A stretch of 64,000 nt of DNA, from contig CAVRXU010000002.1 of assembly GCA_963725155.1 (NCBI GenBank), positions 682,001 to 746,000 on the forward strand, read 5' to 3'. The notes under the pieces were generated by a model. It did not search any database. It saw nothing but the letters and a program-made list of their open reading frames with translations, and was not told the origin of the DNA. Made by a program: the position numbers and the translations under genes. Below, piece after piece: positions 35,511 to 44,445 of this stretch. Source of the stretch: DATDAH01 sp963725155. Its GTDB lineage: Bacteria; Actinomycetota; Acidimicrobiia; Acidimicrobiales; DATDAH01. The stretch's first letter is position 1, and every line of letters starts with the position of its first letter.

Positions 35511-36694
35511 CCTTCAGCCCCTTCGACCCCGAGCAGGCCCACGACGCCTGGCCCCTGCTCGCCGAGTTCCGCCGCCAGGCCGCGGTCGTCGACCTCGGCG
35601 ACGGCATGGCGTACGTCACCCGTCACGCCGAGTGCCGCCAGCTGATGCGCGACACCGACGGCTTCTCCAGCGCCCAGGGGTTCAAGGCCCCCGGGGTGGT
35701 CGTGCCCCTCGAGGACCGGACGCTGGGCGAGCTCGACCCGCCCAACCACTCGGTCGTGCGCCGGGTGATGGTCACTGCCCTCACGCCCAAGGTGGTGAAG
35801 GCGGCCGAGCCCTACGTCGAGTCGACCGCCGGGGAGCTGCTGGCCGCCCTGCCCGACGAGGGCGAGGCCGATCTCGTCCCGACGTTCTCCTCGCCACTGC
35901 CGAACGCGTCGACCGTCCACCTGCTCGGCTTCCCCGAGGAGGACGGGCCACAGGTCATGGCCTGGGCCAAGGACCTCATCGAGAGCGGGTTCCCCGGCAC
36001 CCATCGCAACCGGGAGGGCGTCGAGGGGTTCGCCGACGGCTTCCCCGACTTCGCCGGCTACATCGACGCCCGCATCGAGGAGCGCCGGCAGGCGCCCCGG
36101 GACGACGTGACCACCAAGCTGGTCGACCTCGAGGTGGACGGCGAGCGGCTCACGCCCCGCCAGTTGCGGGCCATGGTCCGCAACCTGATCACCGGCGGGC
36201 TGACCACGACCAGCCAGCTCCTCGGGAACCTGCTGTTCGAGCTGTTCACGGTCCCCGGCCTCGAGGACCGGCTCCGCGCCGACCCGACGGCCGTGTCCAC
36301 GGCCATCGAGGAGAGCCTCCGCCTGGCCCCGCCGGTGATGTTCGTCCCCCGCGGCTGCCTCCGCGACACCGACGTCGACGGCACGGTCCTCGAGGCCGGC
36401 CAGCGGGTGGTCATGGGCACCGCCTGCGCCAACCGGGACGAGACGGTGTTCGAGCACGGCGACGATTTCGACGTCGACCGGGACAATGCCTCCGATCACC
36501 TGACCTTCGGCTACGGGCCCCACTTCTGTCCCGGCGCCCCCATGGCCCGGGCCGTGGCCCGCATCGCGCTCGCTGCCTTCCTGCACCACTTTCCGCCGGG
36601 AACGATCCGGCTCACCGACGGGTTCACGTTCGAGAACGTGCCGGCCTTCTTCGAGACCGGCCCCAAGGCGCTCACGGTCCAGATCAACCGGTGA
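35507..36694 (+). CDS. Cytochrome P450
   Basis: A 395-residue P450 with I-helix ITGGLTTTSQ, ExxR in IEESLRLAPP and haem loop FGYGPHFCPGAPMAR (Cys341). It is only distantly related to the P450 just upstream, so the pair is not a recent duplication. The ATG overlaps the corrected stop of that gene, and its own stop overlaps the thioesterase start, indicating tight co-translation of two oxygenases and a thioesterase-like protein. Redox partners are not in the window. Confidence 0.92.
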   Translation: MTFSPFDPEQAHDAWPLLAEFRRQAAVVDLGDGMAYVTRHAECRQLMRDTDGFSSAQGFKAPGVVVPLEDRTLGELDPPNHSVVRRVMVTALTPKVVKAAEPYVESTAGELLAALPDEGEADLVPTFSSPLPNASTVHLLGFPEEDGPQVMAWAKDLIESGFPGTHRNREGVEGFADGFPDFAGYIDARIEERRQAPRDDVTTKLVDLEVDGERLTPRQLRAMVRNLITGGLTTTSQLLGNLLFELFTVPGLEDRLRADPTAVSTAIEESLRLAPPVMFVPRGCLRDTDVDGTVLEAGQRVVMGTACANRDETVFEHGDDFDVDRDNASDHLTFGYGPHFCPGAPMARAVARIALAAFLHHFPPGTIRLTDGFTFENVPAFFETGPKALTVQINR

Positions 36695-37503
36695 GCGCCG
36701 TCGACCGGGTCGACGCGCTCTACGTGCGGGACGGCGATGCGTTCGTGGGCACGGCCTGCACCGGGAGCGCCTGGGATGGCTCGGCGCAGAGCGGCGGTGC
36801 CGTGCTGGCCCTGCTCGGCCACGTCCTCGAGGACGTCCCCATGCTCGTACCCATGAGCATGACCCGCCTGACCGTGGACATCGTGCGCCCGGTACCGGTG
36901 GGCGAGCGCCTCCACGTCACCACGGAGGTCCTGCGGGAGGGCAAGAAGATCCAGCTCGTCGACCTCACGGTGACGGCCGGGGAGGCGGTGAACACCCGGG
37001 CCCGGGCCCTGCGCATCCGCGACCGCGACGTGACCGACCTCCCCGGGATGCCGATCTCCACCTCCGAGGTGAATCCGGCGGCGGCCCTGCCCGCTCCGGA
37101 GGAGCTCCCCGATCTCGCGCTCCGGCCGGGCATCGCCGAGTTCCTCCGCCTGGGGGCGGAGATGCGGCGGACCACCGAGCCGATCGACGGTGTCCACCTC
37201 GCGTGGTGTCGCCTGCGAGTGCCGGTCGTGGCCGGCGAGCCGGTCCGGGCCACGTCCCGGGCCGCCCTGCCCCTCGACATCGTCAACCTGCTCGGTGTCG
37301 CCCTCGATCCCGCCCGGGCGAGCTCCATCAACCCCGACGTCACCGGTCACATGAACCGGGCGCCCGTCGGCGAGTGGGTCGCCCTGACCGGCAACACCCA
37401 CTACGACCACGGGGTCGCCCACGGCGTGTCCATGGCGGCGATGAGCGACGCCGAGGGCGTCTTCGGCGTCACGTCGACCTCGCAGATCCTCGACTCCCGC
37501 TGA
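36691..37503 (+). CDS. Thioesterase-like (double hot-dog) protein
   Basis: The 270-residue protein looks like a tandem hot-dog acyl-CoA thioesterase of the TesB-like type. The first half has GSAWDGSAQSGGAVLALLGHVLE and MSMTRLTVDIVRPVPVGERLHV; the second has NLLGVALDPARASSINPDVTGHMNRAPVGEWVALTGNTHYD, which corresponds to the active-site strand region. It would release a free acid from an acyl-CoA. Its GTG overlaps the P450 stop (GTGA). Its 3' end is followed at once by a copy of the 52-nt palindrome. Assignment rests on overall pattern, not on a unique motif. Confidence 0.75.
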   Translation: MSAVDRVDALYVRDGDAFVGTACTGSAWDGSAQSGGAVLALLGHVLEDVPMLVPMSMTRLTVDIVRPVPVGERLHVTTEVLREGKKIQLVDLTVTAGEAVNTRARALRIRDRDVTDLPGMPISTSEVNPAAALPAPEELPDLALRPGIAEFLRLGAEMRRTTEPIDGVHLAWCRLRVPVVAGEPVRATSRAALPLDIVNLLGVALDPARASSINPDVTGHMNRAPVGEWVALTGNTHYDHGVAHGVSMAAMSDAEGVFGVTSTSQILDSR

Positions 37504-37506
37504 ACG

Positions 37507-37558
37507 CGAACGGGCACCGGATTCCCGCTCTCGGGGAACGGGATCCGGTGCCAGAAGG
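37507..37558. repeat. 52-nt intergenic palindrome, copy 2 (divergent member)
   Basis: It begins CGAACGGGCACCGGATTCCC and ends GGATCCGGTGCCAGAAGG. The left outer arm lacks the TTCTG of the other copies, but the GGCACC/GGTGCC and GGAT/ATCC pairs are kept at the same spacing, so total length is again 52 nt. It starts three bases after the thioesterase stop, between convergent genes. Confidence 0.7.
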
Positions 37559-37733
37559 CGAGCGCTCGGTCAGGCGGCCATGGCGTGGGCGCCGCCACGG
37601 CCGAGGCGCTCGCTCAGCCTCGGGCGCGTCACCAGGCCCTGTCGCCGCTTGGGACGTGGAACTTGGCCTGCAGCAGTGGGCTGGCCGCCGGGGTCACGGA
37701 TCTCGCCTGCCGCAACCCGGTGAGGTCGCGGTG

Positions 37734-38108
37734 TTACGCCTCCGGGAGGTGCCTCGTGGTCCAGTCGGGATCGAAGAAGTCCTCGTAGTCCTGGATGAGC
37801 CCGTCCTCGTTGAAGACGAAGGTCGACACGCCGCGCAGCAGCGGGGTGTCCTCCGGCCAACCCTCCCCCCGCCAGTTCCACGCACAGACGAGGCGGGGCC
37901 CGTCGACGGTGACCCACTCCATGTTGGTGATGGCCTTCGGCCACGTTTCTGCGTGCTCGCGCAGCTCGGCCCGGCTCCGCATGGGCTCGGTCAGGATCGG
38001 CATCATGAACGTGCAGTCCTGGGCGAACCGCTCGACGAGGCCGGCGTCGCCGTCGTCTTGGCGGGCGATCACGGTCGACGCCGTCTCGATCATCGCCTCT
38101 CGGTCCAT
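37734..38108 (-). CDS. NTF2/SnoaL-like protein
   Basis: A 124-residue alpha+beta-cone protein of the nuclear-transport-factor-2-like superfamily: DREAMIETASTVIARQDDGD helix, LVERFAQDCTFMMPILTEP, and the long curved sheet VDGPRLVCAWNWRGEG and TFVFNEDGLIQDYEDFFD. Members are cyclases, dehydratases, isomerases or merely binding proteins, so no reaction can be given. It starts at ATG 38108 after GGAGGGAGAC. The 3' side carries about 175 bp without a gene and then the 52-nt palindrome. It may belong to the same pathway as the neighbouring P450s. Confidence 0.78.
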   Translation of the reverse strand: MDREAMIETASTVIARQDDGDAGLVERFAQDCTFMMPILTEPMRSRAELREHAETWPKAITNMEWVTVDGPRLVCAWNWRGEGWPEDTPLLRGVSTFVFNEDGLIQDYEDFFDPDWTTRHLPEA

Positions 38109-38178
38109 GGTCTCCCTCCAAGAACAGCGGCTGGCTGACGGGCCGCAGGCTAGCCGGACGGCTAGGGGAGGGTTCGGG

Positions 38179-38568
38179 TCAGGGGCCGGCGGGTTGGAAC
38201 AGCTCGACGACGTTGCCCGCGGGATCCTCGAGCAGGATCTGCTGGCCACCGGGCCCGCTGAGGATGTCGTTGCGGAACGTCACACCCGCGTCGCGGAGCC
38301 GAGCCACCTCGGCCGCGATGTCGGCGACGATGAAGTGGATGCGGTTCCAGCCGCCGGGGCCGGGCCGCGCGCCGTCGGGCATCGGTCGTCCGGCCGAGCT
38401 CTGCGGCCCGCTGAGCAACAGCCGCAAGTTGCCGCGGGCGACGTCGGCGAAGGCGGGGGCGGCGCTCATGCGCACCTCGAAGCCGAGGTGCTCGGTGTAG
38501 AACGCGATCGCGGCCTCCACGTCGTCGACCATGTAGCGGACGCTCACCATCTCCTCGGGCTCGGTCAT
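38179..38568 (-). CDS. VOC (glyoxalase-like) protein next to the arsenic-type regulator
   Basis: A 129-residue glyoxalase-fold protein: VRYMVDDVEAAIAFYTEHLGFEV, a His in NRIHFIVADI and a Glu in LLEDPAGNVVELFQP. It overlaps the ArsR-ArsC gene by four bases (ATGA) and has an AGGAGGAG ribosome site. Position in an arsenic locus suggests comparison with ArsI, the C-As lyase, but the vicinal cysteines that ArsI needs are not present (this protein has no cysteine), so that activity is not supported. A dioxygenase or detoxification role is possible. Confidence 0.8.
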   Translation of the reverse strand: MTEPEEMVSVRYMVDDVEAAIAFYTEHLGFEVRMSAAPAFADVARGNLRLLLSGPQSSAGRPMPDGARPGPGGWNRIHFIVADIAAEVARLRDAGVTFRNDILSGPGGQQILLEDPAGNVVELFQPAGP

Positions 38569-39362
38569 GGCTCCTCCTGTGGGGTTGTCGGCGAACTGAG
38601 GGTGGCGAGCAGGAACCCGATCCGGGTCGCCAGCTCGCTGGCCGTCTCCTGGAACGCCGGGTAGCTGGCCTCGTCGTCGCCGTCCGCGTAGCCGGCGGAC
38701 GGGTCGGGCATGCTCCAGTGGATGGTCTCGGGCTGACCGGGGAACTCGGGGCAGACCTCGCGGACCTTGTCGCACAGGCTGATCACCTGGTCGAAGCGCT
38801 CGTCGGCGAAGACGCTCAGGTGCTTCGACTGCAGACCGGCCAGGTCGATGGCGTGCTCGTCCCGCATCACCCGCACGGCGTTGGGGTGCAGGGGCTTGGG
38901 GTGACTGCCGGCGCTGTGCGCTTCGACCCGACCGCCCGAGCGGCTCCGGGTGAGGGCCTCGGCCATCTGGGAGCGGGCGCTGTTGCCGGTGCAGAGGAAG
39001 AGCACCCGTGCGGGGCCGAGGCCCGACCCCGCATCATTCGGTGGTGGCGGGGTGAGGCGCAGCCCGGGGTGGAGGGCCTCACCGGTGGCCGCCAGCTGCT
39101 CGCCGAGGCGGGTGAGGGCGACGGTGTAGTAGGCGTCGCGGCCGTCGGCTGAGCTGCGCCGGGCCGAGACCAGGCGGGCCTCGCGCAGCTTGCCGAGGTG
39201 GTAGGAGACGACGTTCTGGGGCTGTTCGACCAGGCCGGTCAGCTCCCGCACCGTGCGATCGCTGCGGGCCAGATCGCTCAGGAGTTGCCAGCGCAGCGGG
39301 TGCCCCGCCAGTTGCAGGAACACCTGCGGACGCATCGCTTCGTCGACTTGGGCCAGGGCCAT
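38565..39362 (-). CDS. ArsR-family repressor fused to arsenate reductase (LMW phosphatase type)
   Basis: A 265-residue two-domain protein. Residues about 1-100 are a winged-helix ArsR domain (HPLRWQLLSDLARSDRTVRE, NVVSYHLGKLREARLVSARR). Residues about 118-255 are a low-molecular-weight phosphatase/arsenate reductase domain with the P-loop CTGNSAR (Cys124 to Arg130) and the DPSAGY segment. The classical ArsR metalloid CxC motif is not visible, so sensing may use another site. The start ATG at 39362 is followed upstream by two ATCAA/TTGAT palindromes, typical ArsR targets. It probably represses itself and the overlapping VOC gene. No arsenite efflux pump is in the window. Confidence 0.88.
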   Translation of the reverse strand: MALAQVDEAMRPQVFLQLAGHPLRWQLLSDLARSDRTVRELTGLVEQPQNVVSYHLGKLREARLVSARRSSADGRDAYYTVALTRLGEQLAATGEALHPGLRLTPPPPNDAGSGLGPARVLFLCTGNSARSQMAEALTRSRSGGRVEAHSAGSHPKPLHPNAVRVMRDEHAIDLAGLQSKHLSVFADERFDQVISLCDKVREVCPEFPGQPETIHWSMPDPSAGYADGDDEASYPAFQETASELATRIGFLLATLSSPTTPQEEP

Positions 39363-39374
39363 TGGGTCAAAGTA

Positions 39375-39414
39375 CATCAAACTGGTTCGATGCATCAAGC
39401 CCGATTGATGCATC
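39375..39414. promoter_or_regulatory. Tandem ArsR-type operators
   Basis: A perfect 10-bp inverted repeat (GATGCATCAA, six-base spacer, TTGATGCATC) spans 39389-39414. An imperfect one (CATCAAAC, TG, GTTCGATG) spans 39375-39392. Both carry the ATCAA/TTGAT halves typical of ArsR/SmtB sites and sit 13-52 bp upstream of the ArsR-ArsC start. Confidence 0.75.
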
Positions 39415-39468
39415 TGGCCGACTCCTGCGAGACACGATGACACGCCCGCCGATCCCTAGGGTGAGCAG

Positions 39469-40838
39469 ATGCCCCGGACCCGCCGGACCATCGCGGCCTT
39501 GCTCGCCGCCCTCCTGGTCGCGGGCGTCGCCTGCTCGTCAGGAGACGACGCCGACGTCGAGGAGCCGTCCTCGTCGGAGGCGGCCGCCGAGGAAGCCCCG
39601 GAGGGCACCGACCCACTCCCGCCGCTGCCGGACGACGTTGCGCTGCCCATCGTGTTCGTCCACGGGTTCGCCGGCTCGGCCCAGCAGTACGAGTCGCAGG
39701 CCATGCGCTTCGTCGCCAACGGCTACCCGCCAGGAGCGCATCGTGGCCTACGACCACGACGGCGCCGGGGTCGACATCGGTGGGTACGTCGAAGGCCTCG
39801 ACGCGGTGGTCGACGAGACGCTGGCCGAGCACGGGGGCGGAGCAGGTGTACCTCGTGGGTCACTCCCGCGGGACCTTCGTGTCGAGCACCTACCTCGGCG
39901 ACCCCGCCCGGGCGGCGAAGGTGGCCAAGTACGTGGCCCTCGACGGTGCCCCCTGCGTCGACGTCGTGCCGTGCCTGGCCCCGACCCAGGAGACGAACCC
40001 GGGCCAGTCCCACGTCGAGGTGGCGACGTCGCCGGAATCGTTCGCGGCGCAGTACGAGTTCCTGGTGGGCGAGCCCCCCGAGGTGGTCGACATCGTCCCG
40101 CAGCGGGACCCGGTGGTGCTGTCGGGCCGGGCGGTCAACTTCCCCGCCAACACCGGTCGGGAGGGCGCCAACCTCGACATCTGGGAGGTCGACGCCGCCA
40201 CCGGGGCGCGGGTGGCGGACGAGCCCATCGCCAGCTTCACGCTGCCGGCGGACGGCGCCTTCGGCCCGGTCGAGGTCGAGTCCGGAGCCCACTACGAGTA
40301 CGTGCTCTCGGCCCCGGGCAGCGAGGTCCAGCACCACCTCTACCTGCAGCCCTACGTGCGCAGCAGCCACCTGGTCCGGCTGCTCTCGTCGGAGCCCGAC
40401 GGCGACACCCGGAGCCACACCAACGTCGGTGACGGCCACACCGCGCTCATCGCCATCCGCATGCGGGAGTGGTACGCCGCGGACGACCCGGACCTGCCCG
40501 GCGACCAAGCCGACCGCCTGGAGATCAGCGTCGACGGGGAGGAGCCGGTCAACGTCCTCGCCCCGTTCGTGGGCAACGCGGCCATCGGCCTGCACCTGCA
40601 CGACGACGCCGCCTCTCCTGGCGAGACCACCCTCGATGCCCTGCCGTACTTCGCCACCCAGCCCTTCCAGAGCGGGGTCGACGTCTACCTCCCCGCGACC
40701 GAGGCCGCCGACGGCGTGATCACCGTGACGAACATCCCGCGGGGCGACACCAGCCGGCCCCAGACCCTGAACGTCCCCAACTGGCCGTCGAGCACCCACT
40801 CCGTGAGTGTCGTCTTCACCGACTACCCGGTGGACTGA
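39469..40838 (+). pseudogene. Secreted alpha/beta hydrolase lipoprotein, frameshifted
   Basis: The 5' frame encodes a lipoprotein signal (RTIAALLAALLVAGVACSS, lipobox Cys about residue 23) and an Asp/Glu-rich linker, then IVFVHGFAGSAQQYESQ, the oxyanion strand of a lipase. After shifts at about 39728 and in the G5 run at 39833-39837 the sequence continues RIVAYDHDGAGVDIGGYVEG and QVYLVGHSRGTFVSSTYLG, with the nucleophile Ser in GHSRG, and a long beta-rich C-terminal part. Removing one base at each point gives a continuous hydrolase. The enzyme would be a surface-anchored esterase or lipase. The second shift in a homopolymer suggests sequence error. It has no obvious partner; the ArsR gene is divergent. 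Confidence 0.78.
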
Positions 40839-40845
40839 CCCTTTT

Positions 40846-40858
40846 TGACGCCACGTCA
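40846..40858. promoter_or_regulatory. TetR-type operator 2c
   Basis: TGACGCCACGTCA, within the longer repeat TTTGACG-CCA-CGTCAAA, lies 42 bp upstream of the aldo/keto reductase ATG and fits the TGACRNNNYGTCA set. It is the only visible palindrome in this promoter. Confidence 0.7.
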
Positions 40859-40900
40859 AATTCGTCGTAGCGTCCTGTCCCCACGAGCAAGGGGGACCTG

Positions 40901-41902
40901 ATGGAGTACCGCCCGTTCGGGCAGACGGGGCTGGACGTCTCCGTCATCGGCTTCGGCTGCTGGGAGGTCGGTGGCGGCTACGGCAGCATCGAGGTCCAGG
41001 ACTTCGACCGCGCCGTGGGTCGGGCCCTCGACCTCGGCGTCAACTGCTTCGACACCGCCGAGGGTTACGGCATGGGGGCGTCTGAGGAGGCACTCGGCCG
41101 GGCGCTGGGCAGCCGGCGGGACGAGGCGATCGTCGTCTCCAAGTTCGGCATGAACTACCGGGACAAGCCCAACTTCCGGGACTCCAGCGCCGAGCGGGTC
41201 ACGACGACGATCGACGAGTCGCTCAAGCGTCTGGGCACCGACTGGATCGACCTGTACATGATCCACTGGCCCGACCGGGAGACGCCGTTCGAGGAGACCA
41301 TGGGGGCGCTCGCGGACCTGGTCCGGGACGGCAAGATCCGCCACATCGGGCTGTCCAACTTCAAGCCCGAGGAGATCCGGGCCTGCCAGGCGGTCGGCCA
41401 GGTCGACGTCGTGCAGTACGGGTGGCACCTGTTCGACCGGAGGATGCAGCGGGAGGTCTGGCCGCTCTGCGAGGAGCACGGCATCGGGGTGATGGCCTAC
41501 GGCTCCCTGGCCTTCGGGCTGCTGTCGGGGACCTTCACCGCCGAGACCGCGTTCGGCAAGGACGACTGGCGGTCGCGGGCCGGCGGGAGCATGGCCGGGA
41601 TGCGTCTCTTCGACGCCCTGTTCGGCGAGGAGAAGTTCCCCCACAACCTCGCCGTGGTCGAGGAGCTGAAGGAACTGGCCGCCCGCAAGGGTCGCAGCCT
41701 CCCGCAGCTGGCCCTGCGCTGGGCCACGTCGCCGCCGGTGGTGAGCACGGCGCTGGTCGGTCTCCGCAACGTGGCCGAGCTGGAGGACAACGTCGGCGCC
41801 CTGGGCTGGGAGCTGTCGCTGGAGGACCTGGCCGAGATCGATGCCATCTTCGCCCGGCACGGCGTCGACCCGGTCCCGGACTACTGGATCGAGGACGCGT
41901 GA
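40901..41902 (+). CDS. Aldo/keto reductase
   Basis: A 333-residue AKR barrel. The catalytic tetrad is visible: Asp in NCFDTAEGYG and its Tyr, Lys in IVVSKFGM, and His in LYMIHWPDRETP; the NADPH-binding end is VVSTALVGLRNVAELEDNVGAL. It would reduce an aldehyde or ketone. The ATG follows AAGGGGGA. It is preceded by operator 2c and followed, 14 nt after its stop, by the 52-nt palindrome. The next gene (SDR) runs in the same direction and may still be co-transcribed. The substrate is unknown. Confidence 0.92.
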   Translation: MEYRPFGQTGLDVSVIGFGCWEVGGGYGSIEVQDFDRAVGRALDLGVNCFDTAEGYGMGASEEALGRALGSRRDEAIVVSKFGMNYRDKPNFRDSSAERVTTTIDESLKRLGTDWIDLYMIHWPDRETPFEETMGALADLVRDGKIRHIGLSNFKPEEIRACQAVGQVDVVQYGWHLFDRRMQREVWPLCEEHGIGVMAYGSLAFGLLSGTFTAETAFGKDDWRSRAGGSMAGMRLFDALFGEEKFPHNLAVVEELKELAARKGRSLPQLALRWATSPPVVSTALVGLRNVAELEDNVGALGWELSLEDLAEIDAIFARHGVDPVPDYWIEDA

Positions 41903-41915
41903 ATCGCCGCCCAGC

Positions 41916-41967
41916 CGTTCTGGCACCCGATCTGCCGGTCATGGGCGGCAGATCAGGTGCCAGTTCG
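41916..41967. repeat. 52-nt intergenic palindrome, copy 3
   Basis: The left arm CGTTCTGGCACCCGATCTGC pairs with a right arm ending GATCAGGTGCCAGTTCG. Inner GATCTGCCG and CGGCAGATC pair exactly. Two outer bases (TT facing TT) and one C/A position do not pair. It lies between two genes on the same strand. Confidence 0.85.
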
Positions 41968-42004
41968 TCACGCCCCGGCCGAACCGGGCTGCGGGGGTCC
42001 TGAC

Positions 42005-42799
42005 GTGGCCGGCGAGCTCGACGGCAAGGTCGCCATCGTCACCGGGGGCGCCGCCGGCATCGGGCAGGCGACCGCCGAGCGGTTCGTCGCCGAGGGCGCC
42101 CAGGTCGTCGTCGCCGACATCGACGCCGAGCGGGGCGAGCAGGTGGCCGCCGACCTCGGTGACGCCGCCGCGTTCCAGCGGACCGACGTGAGCGAGCCCG
42201 ACCAGGTCCAAGCGCTGGTCGACGCCACCGTCGAGCGGTTCGGCGGCCTTCATGTCATGTTCAACAACGCCGGCGTCGGCTCGCCGATGACCCCGTTCCT
42301 CCACGACGACCTCGCCGGCTTCCGCCGGGAGATGGACATCAACGTCTACGGGACCATGGTCGGCAGCCAGCGGGCCGCCCGGCACATGAAGGAGCACGGC
42401 GGCGGGGTGATCGTCAACAACTCGTCGATCGCCGGCATCGACGCCAGCCCCGGCCTCGTCGTCTACCAGGCGGCCAAGGCCGCCGTCATCCACTTCACCC
42501 GGGCGATCGCCTCGGACCTCGGCCGCTACGGGATCCGGGTGAACTGCATCGCCCCGGGCCACATCGTCACCGCCATGACGACCTATGACATCGAGCCCAT
42601 CGTGCGCTACACGCAGCCGCTGCAGCGCAAGGGGGCGCCGGAGGAGGCGGCCTACGCCGTCGTCTTCCTGGCCAGCGACAAGGCGGCCCACATCACCGGG
42701 GCGATCCTGCCCGTCGACGGCGGGTCCACTGCCGGCCCGCCGCCCGACCTGACCAAGCTCCTCTTCGCCACGGCTCAACGGGAGCGGGACGGTGGCTGA
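42005..42799 (+). CDS. SDR-family oxidoreductase
   Basis: A 264-residue SDR with TGGAAGIGQATA, Asp in VVADID (NAD preference), FNNAG, catalytic Ser in VNNSSIAG, YQAAK with Tyr and Lys, and GAILPVDGG. GTG at 42005 is the probable start, 37 bp after the palindrome. Its 3' end overlaps the next gene by eight bases, so it is coupled to the D-aminoacylase-like hydrolase. Together with the Baeyer-Villiger-type enzyme downstream it could make a ketone for oxygen insertion; that order is inference. Confidence 0.9.
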   Translation: MAGELDGKVAIVTGGAAGIGQATAERFVAEGAQVVVADIDAERGEQVAADLGDAAAFQRTDVSEPDQVQALVDATVERFGGLHVMFNNAGVGSPMTPFLHDDLAGFRREMDINVYGTMVGSQRAARHMKEHGGGVIVNNSSIAGIDASPGLVVYQAAKAAVIHFTRAIASDLGRYGIRVNCIAPGHIVTAMTTYDIEPIVRYTQPLQRKGAPEEAAYAVVFLASDKAAHITGAILPVDGGSTAGPPPDLTKLLFATAQRERDGG

Positions 42800-44444
42800 G
42801 CTCGCCATCCGGGGCGGCACGGTCATCGACGGCACCGGCACCGACGGCTACCGGGCCGACGTCGGGATCGAGGGCGGGCGCATCGTTGAGATCGCCCCTG
42901 AGATCAACGGCGGCGACCGGGAGCTGGATGCCTCGGGCTGTGTGGTCGCCCCCGGCTTCATCGACATCCACACCCACTACGACGCCCAGGTCTTCTGGGA
43001 CCCGAGGCTCCGGCCGACGTCCTCCCACGGGGTGACGACGGTGGTGGCCGGCAACTGCGGCTTCGCCATCGCCCCCACGAGGCCCGAGCACCACGACGTC
43101 ATCGCCCGGACGCTGGAGAACGTCGAGGACATGGACGTCGACACCCTCGCCGAGGGGATCGATTGGGACTTCGAGACGTTCCCGGAGTACCTGGACACAG
43201 TGGCCCGGCGGGGGACGTTGCTGAACTTCACGGCCTACGTGGGCCACTCTCCGCTGCGGCTCTACGTGATGGGCGACGCCGCGTACGAGCGAGCAGCGAC
43301 GCCGGAGGAAGTGGCCCGCATGGCCGTGCTGGTGAAGGAGGGCATCGCGGCCGGCGGCGCCGGCTTCTCCACGTCGTTCTCATTCGCGCACCGCGGTGTC
43401 GACGGCAAGCCCGTGCCCAGCCGCTTCGCCGAGGCGGACGAGGTCGAGGCCCTGTTCCTGGCCGCCGGCGAGGCCGGCAAGGGCGTTGTGCTCATCACGC
43501 CGGGGAAGCAGTGCGAGTACGCCGACGTCTACGACTGGTCGCTCCGCATCGGCCGCCCGTTCACGTATCCGCTGTTCAGTCGCCCCGACGGGGCTCACGG
43601 CCCGACGGTCGAGCTCCACGAGGCGGGCCTGGCGAGGGGCGCCGACGTGTGGCCCCAGGTGACGCCGAGACCGCTGACCATGCAGTTCACGATGGCCGAC
43701 GCCTACAGCCTGAACGTCGGCCAGGTCTTCGGTTCGCTGCTGGAGGAGTCCCGAGAGGCGCGCTTGGCGGCGTACGCCGACCCCGAGTGGCGGAGCCGCG
43801 CCGCGGATGACCTGGAGAAGGCGGCCATGAAGCCGAGATGGGAGACCTTTGAGGTCTCCGAGTCGGCCCAGTTCCCGGAGCTCGAGGGCAAGCGGGTCAC
43901 CGAGTTGGCCGAGGAGCAGGGCAAGCGGCCGCTCGACGTGATGTGCGAGCTCGCCCTCACCGAGGACCTGACCACCAGGTTTCGCGCCTACATCGCCAAC
44001 GACGACAGCGAGGCCGTGGGCAGTCTCCTGACGACGAAGTCCGTGGCGCTGGGCCTGTCCGACGCCGGCGCCCACGTCGACCAGCTCTGCGACGCCCCGC
44101 TGTTCACCGACCTGCTGGAGAAGTGGGTGAGGGAGCGAGGCGTCCTGTCGGTGGAGCAGGCGGTGCACAAGATGACCGGCGAACCCGCCGACATGTTCGG
44201 CTTCGCCGGCCGCGGCTACCTGCGCGAGGGCAACTGGGCCGACGTCTGCGTCTTCGACCCCGCCACCGTCGGCCCCGGCCCCGTCCGCCGAGTCCGCGAC
44301 TTCCCCGCCGACGCCGAGCGCCTCACCGCCGAAGACCCCACTGGCGTCCGCCATGTCCTGGTCAACGGCACCCCCATCCGGGTCGACGGCGATCAGCGTG
44401 ACTCGACGGACCTTCGCCCCGGATTGCGCCCTCGTCTCGCCTGA
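42792..44444 (+). CDS. D-aminoacylase-like amidohydrolase
   Basis: A 550-residue amidohydrolase of the N-acyl-D-amino-acid deacylase group. The N-terminal metal motif is HTH in FIDIHTHYDAQVFWD, the Cys in AGNCGF is at the position of the bridging Cys of D-aminoacylases, and a late Asp/His pair occurs in LGLSDAGAHVD. The end has a small beta-sandwich with VRHVLVNGTPIRV. The GTG start overlaps the SDR by eight bases, and the monooxygenase start is one base after its stop. A paralogue lies on the other side of that monooxygenase at 45940-47637. It would cleave an N-acyl, carbamoyl or similar amide bond; the substrate is unknown. Confidence 0.88.
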   Translation: MAELAIRGGTVIDGTGTDGYRADVGIEGGRIVEIAPEINGGDRELDASGCVVAPGFIDIHTHYDAQVFWDPRLRPTSSHGVTTVVAGNCGFAIAPTRPEHHDVIARTLENVEDMDVDTLAEGIDWDFETFPEYLDTVARRGTLLNFTAYVGHSPLRLYVMGDAAYERAATPEEVARMAVLVKEGIAAGGAGFSTSFSFAHRGVDGKPVPSRFAEADEVEALFLAAGEAGKGVVLITPGKQCEYADVYDWSLRIGRPFTYPLFSRPDGAHGPTVELHEAGLARGADVWPQVTPRPLTMQFTMADAYSLNVGQVFGSLLEESREARLAAYADPEWRSRAADDLEKAAMKPRWETFEVSESAQFPELEGKRVTELAEEQGKRPLDVMCELALTEDLTTRFRAYIANDDSEAVGSLLTTKSVALGLSDAGAHVDQLCDAPLFTDLLEKWVRERGVLSVEQAVHKMTGEPADMFGFAGRGYLREGNWADVCVFDPATVGPGPVRRVRDFPADAERLTAEDPTGVRHVLVNGTPIRVDGDQRDSTDLRPGLRPRLA

Positions 44445-44445
44445 C

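Noticed and set aside
34244..36694. Natural fusion of two P450 domains
   Set aside because: Deleting one base in a five-G run restores a normal P450 end and an overlapping start for the second gene; the fused linker looks out of frame.
38179..38568. ArsI organoarsenical lyase
   Set aside because: It is a VOC protein in an arsenic-type locus, but the cysteines ArsI requires are absent.
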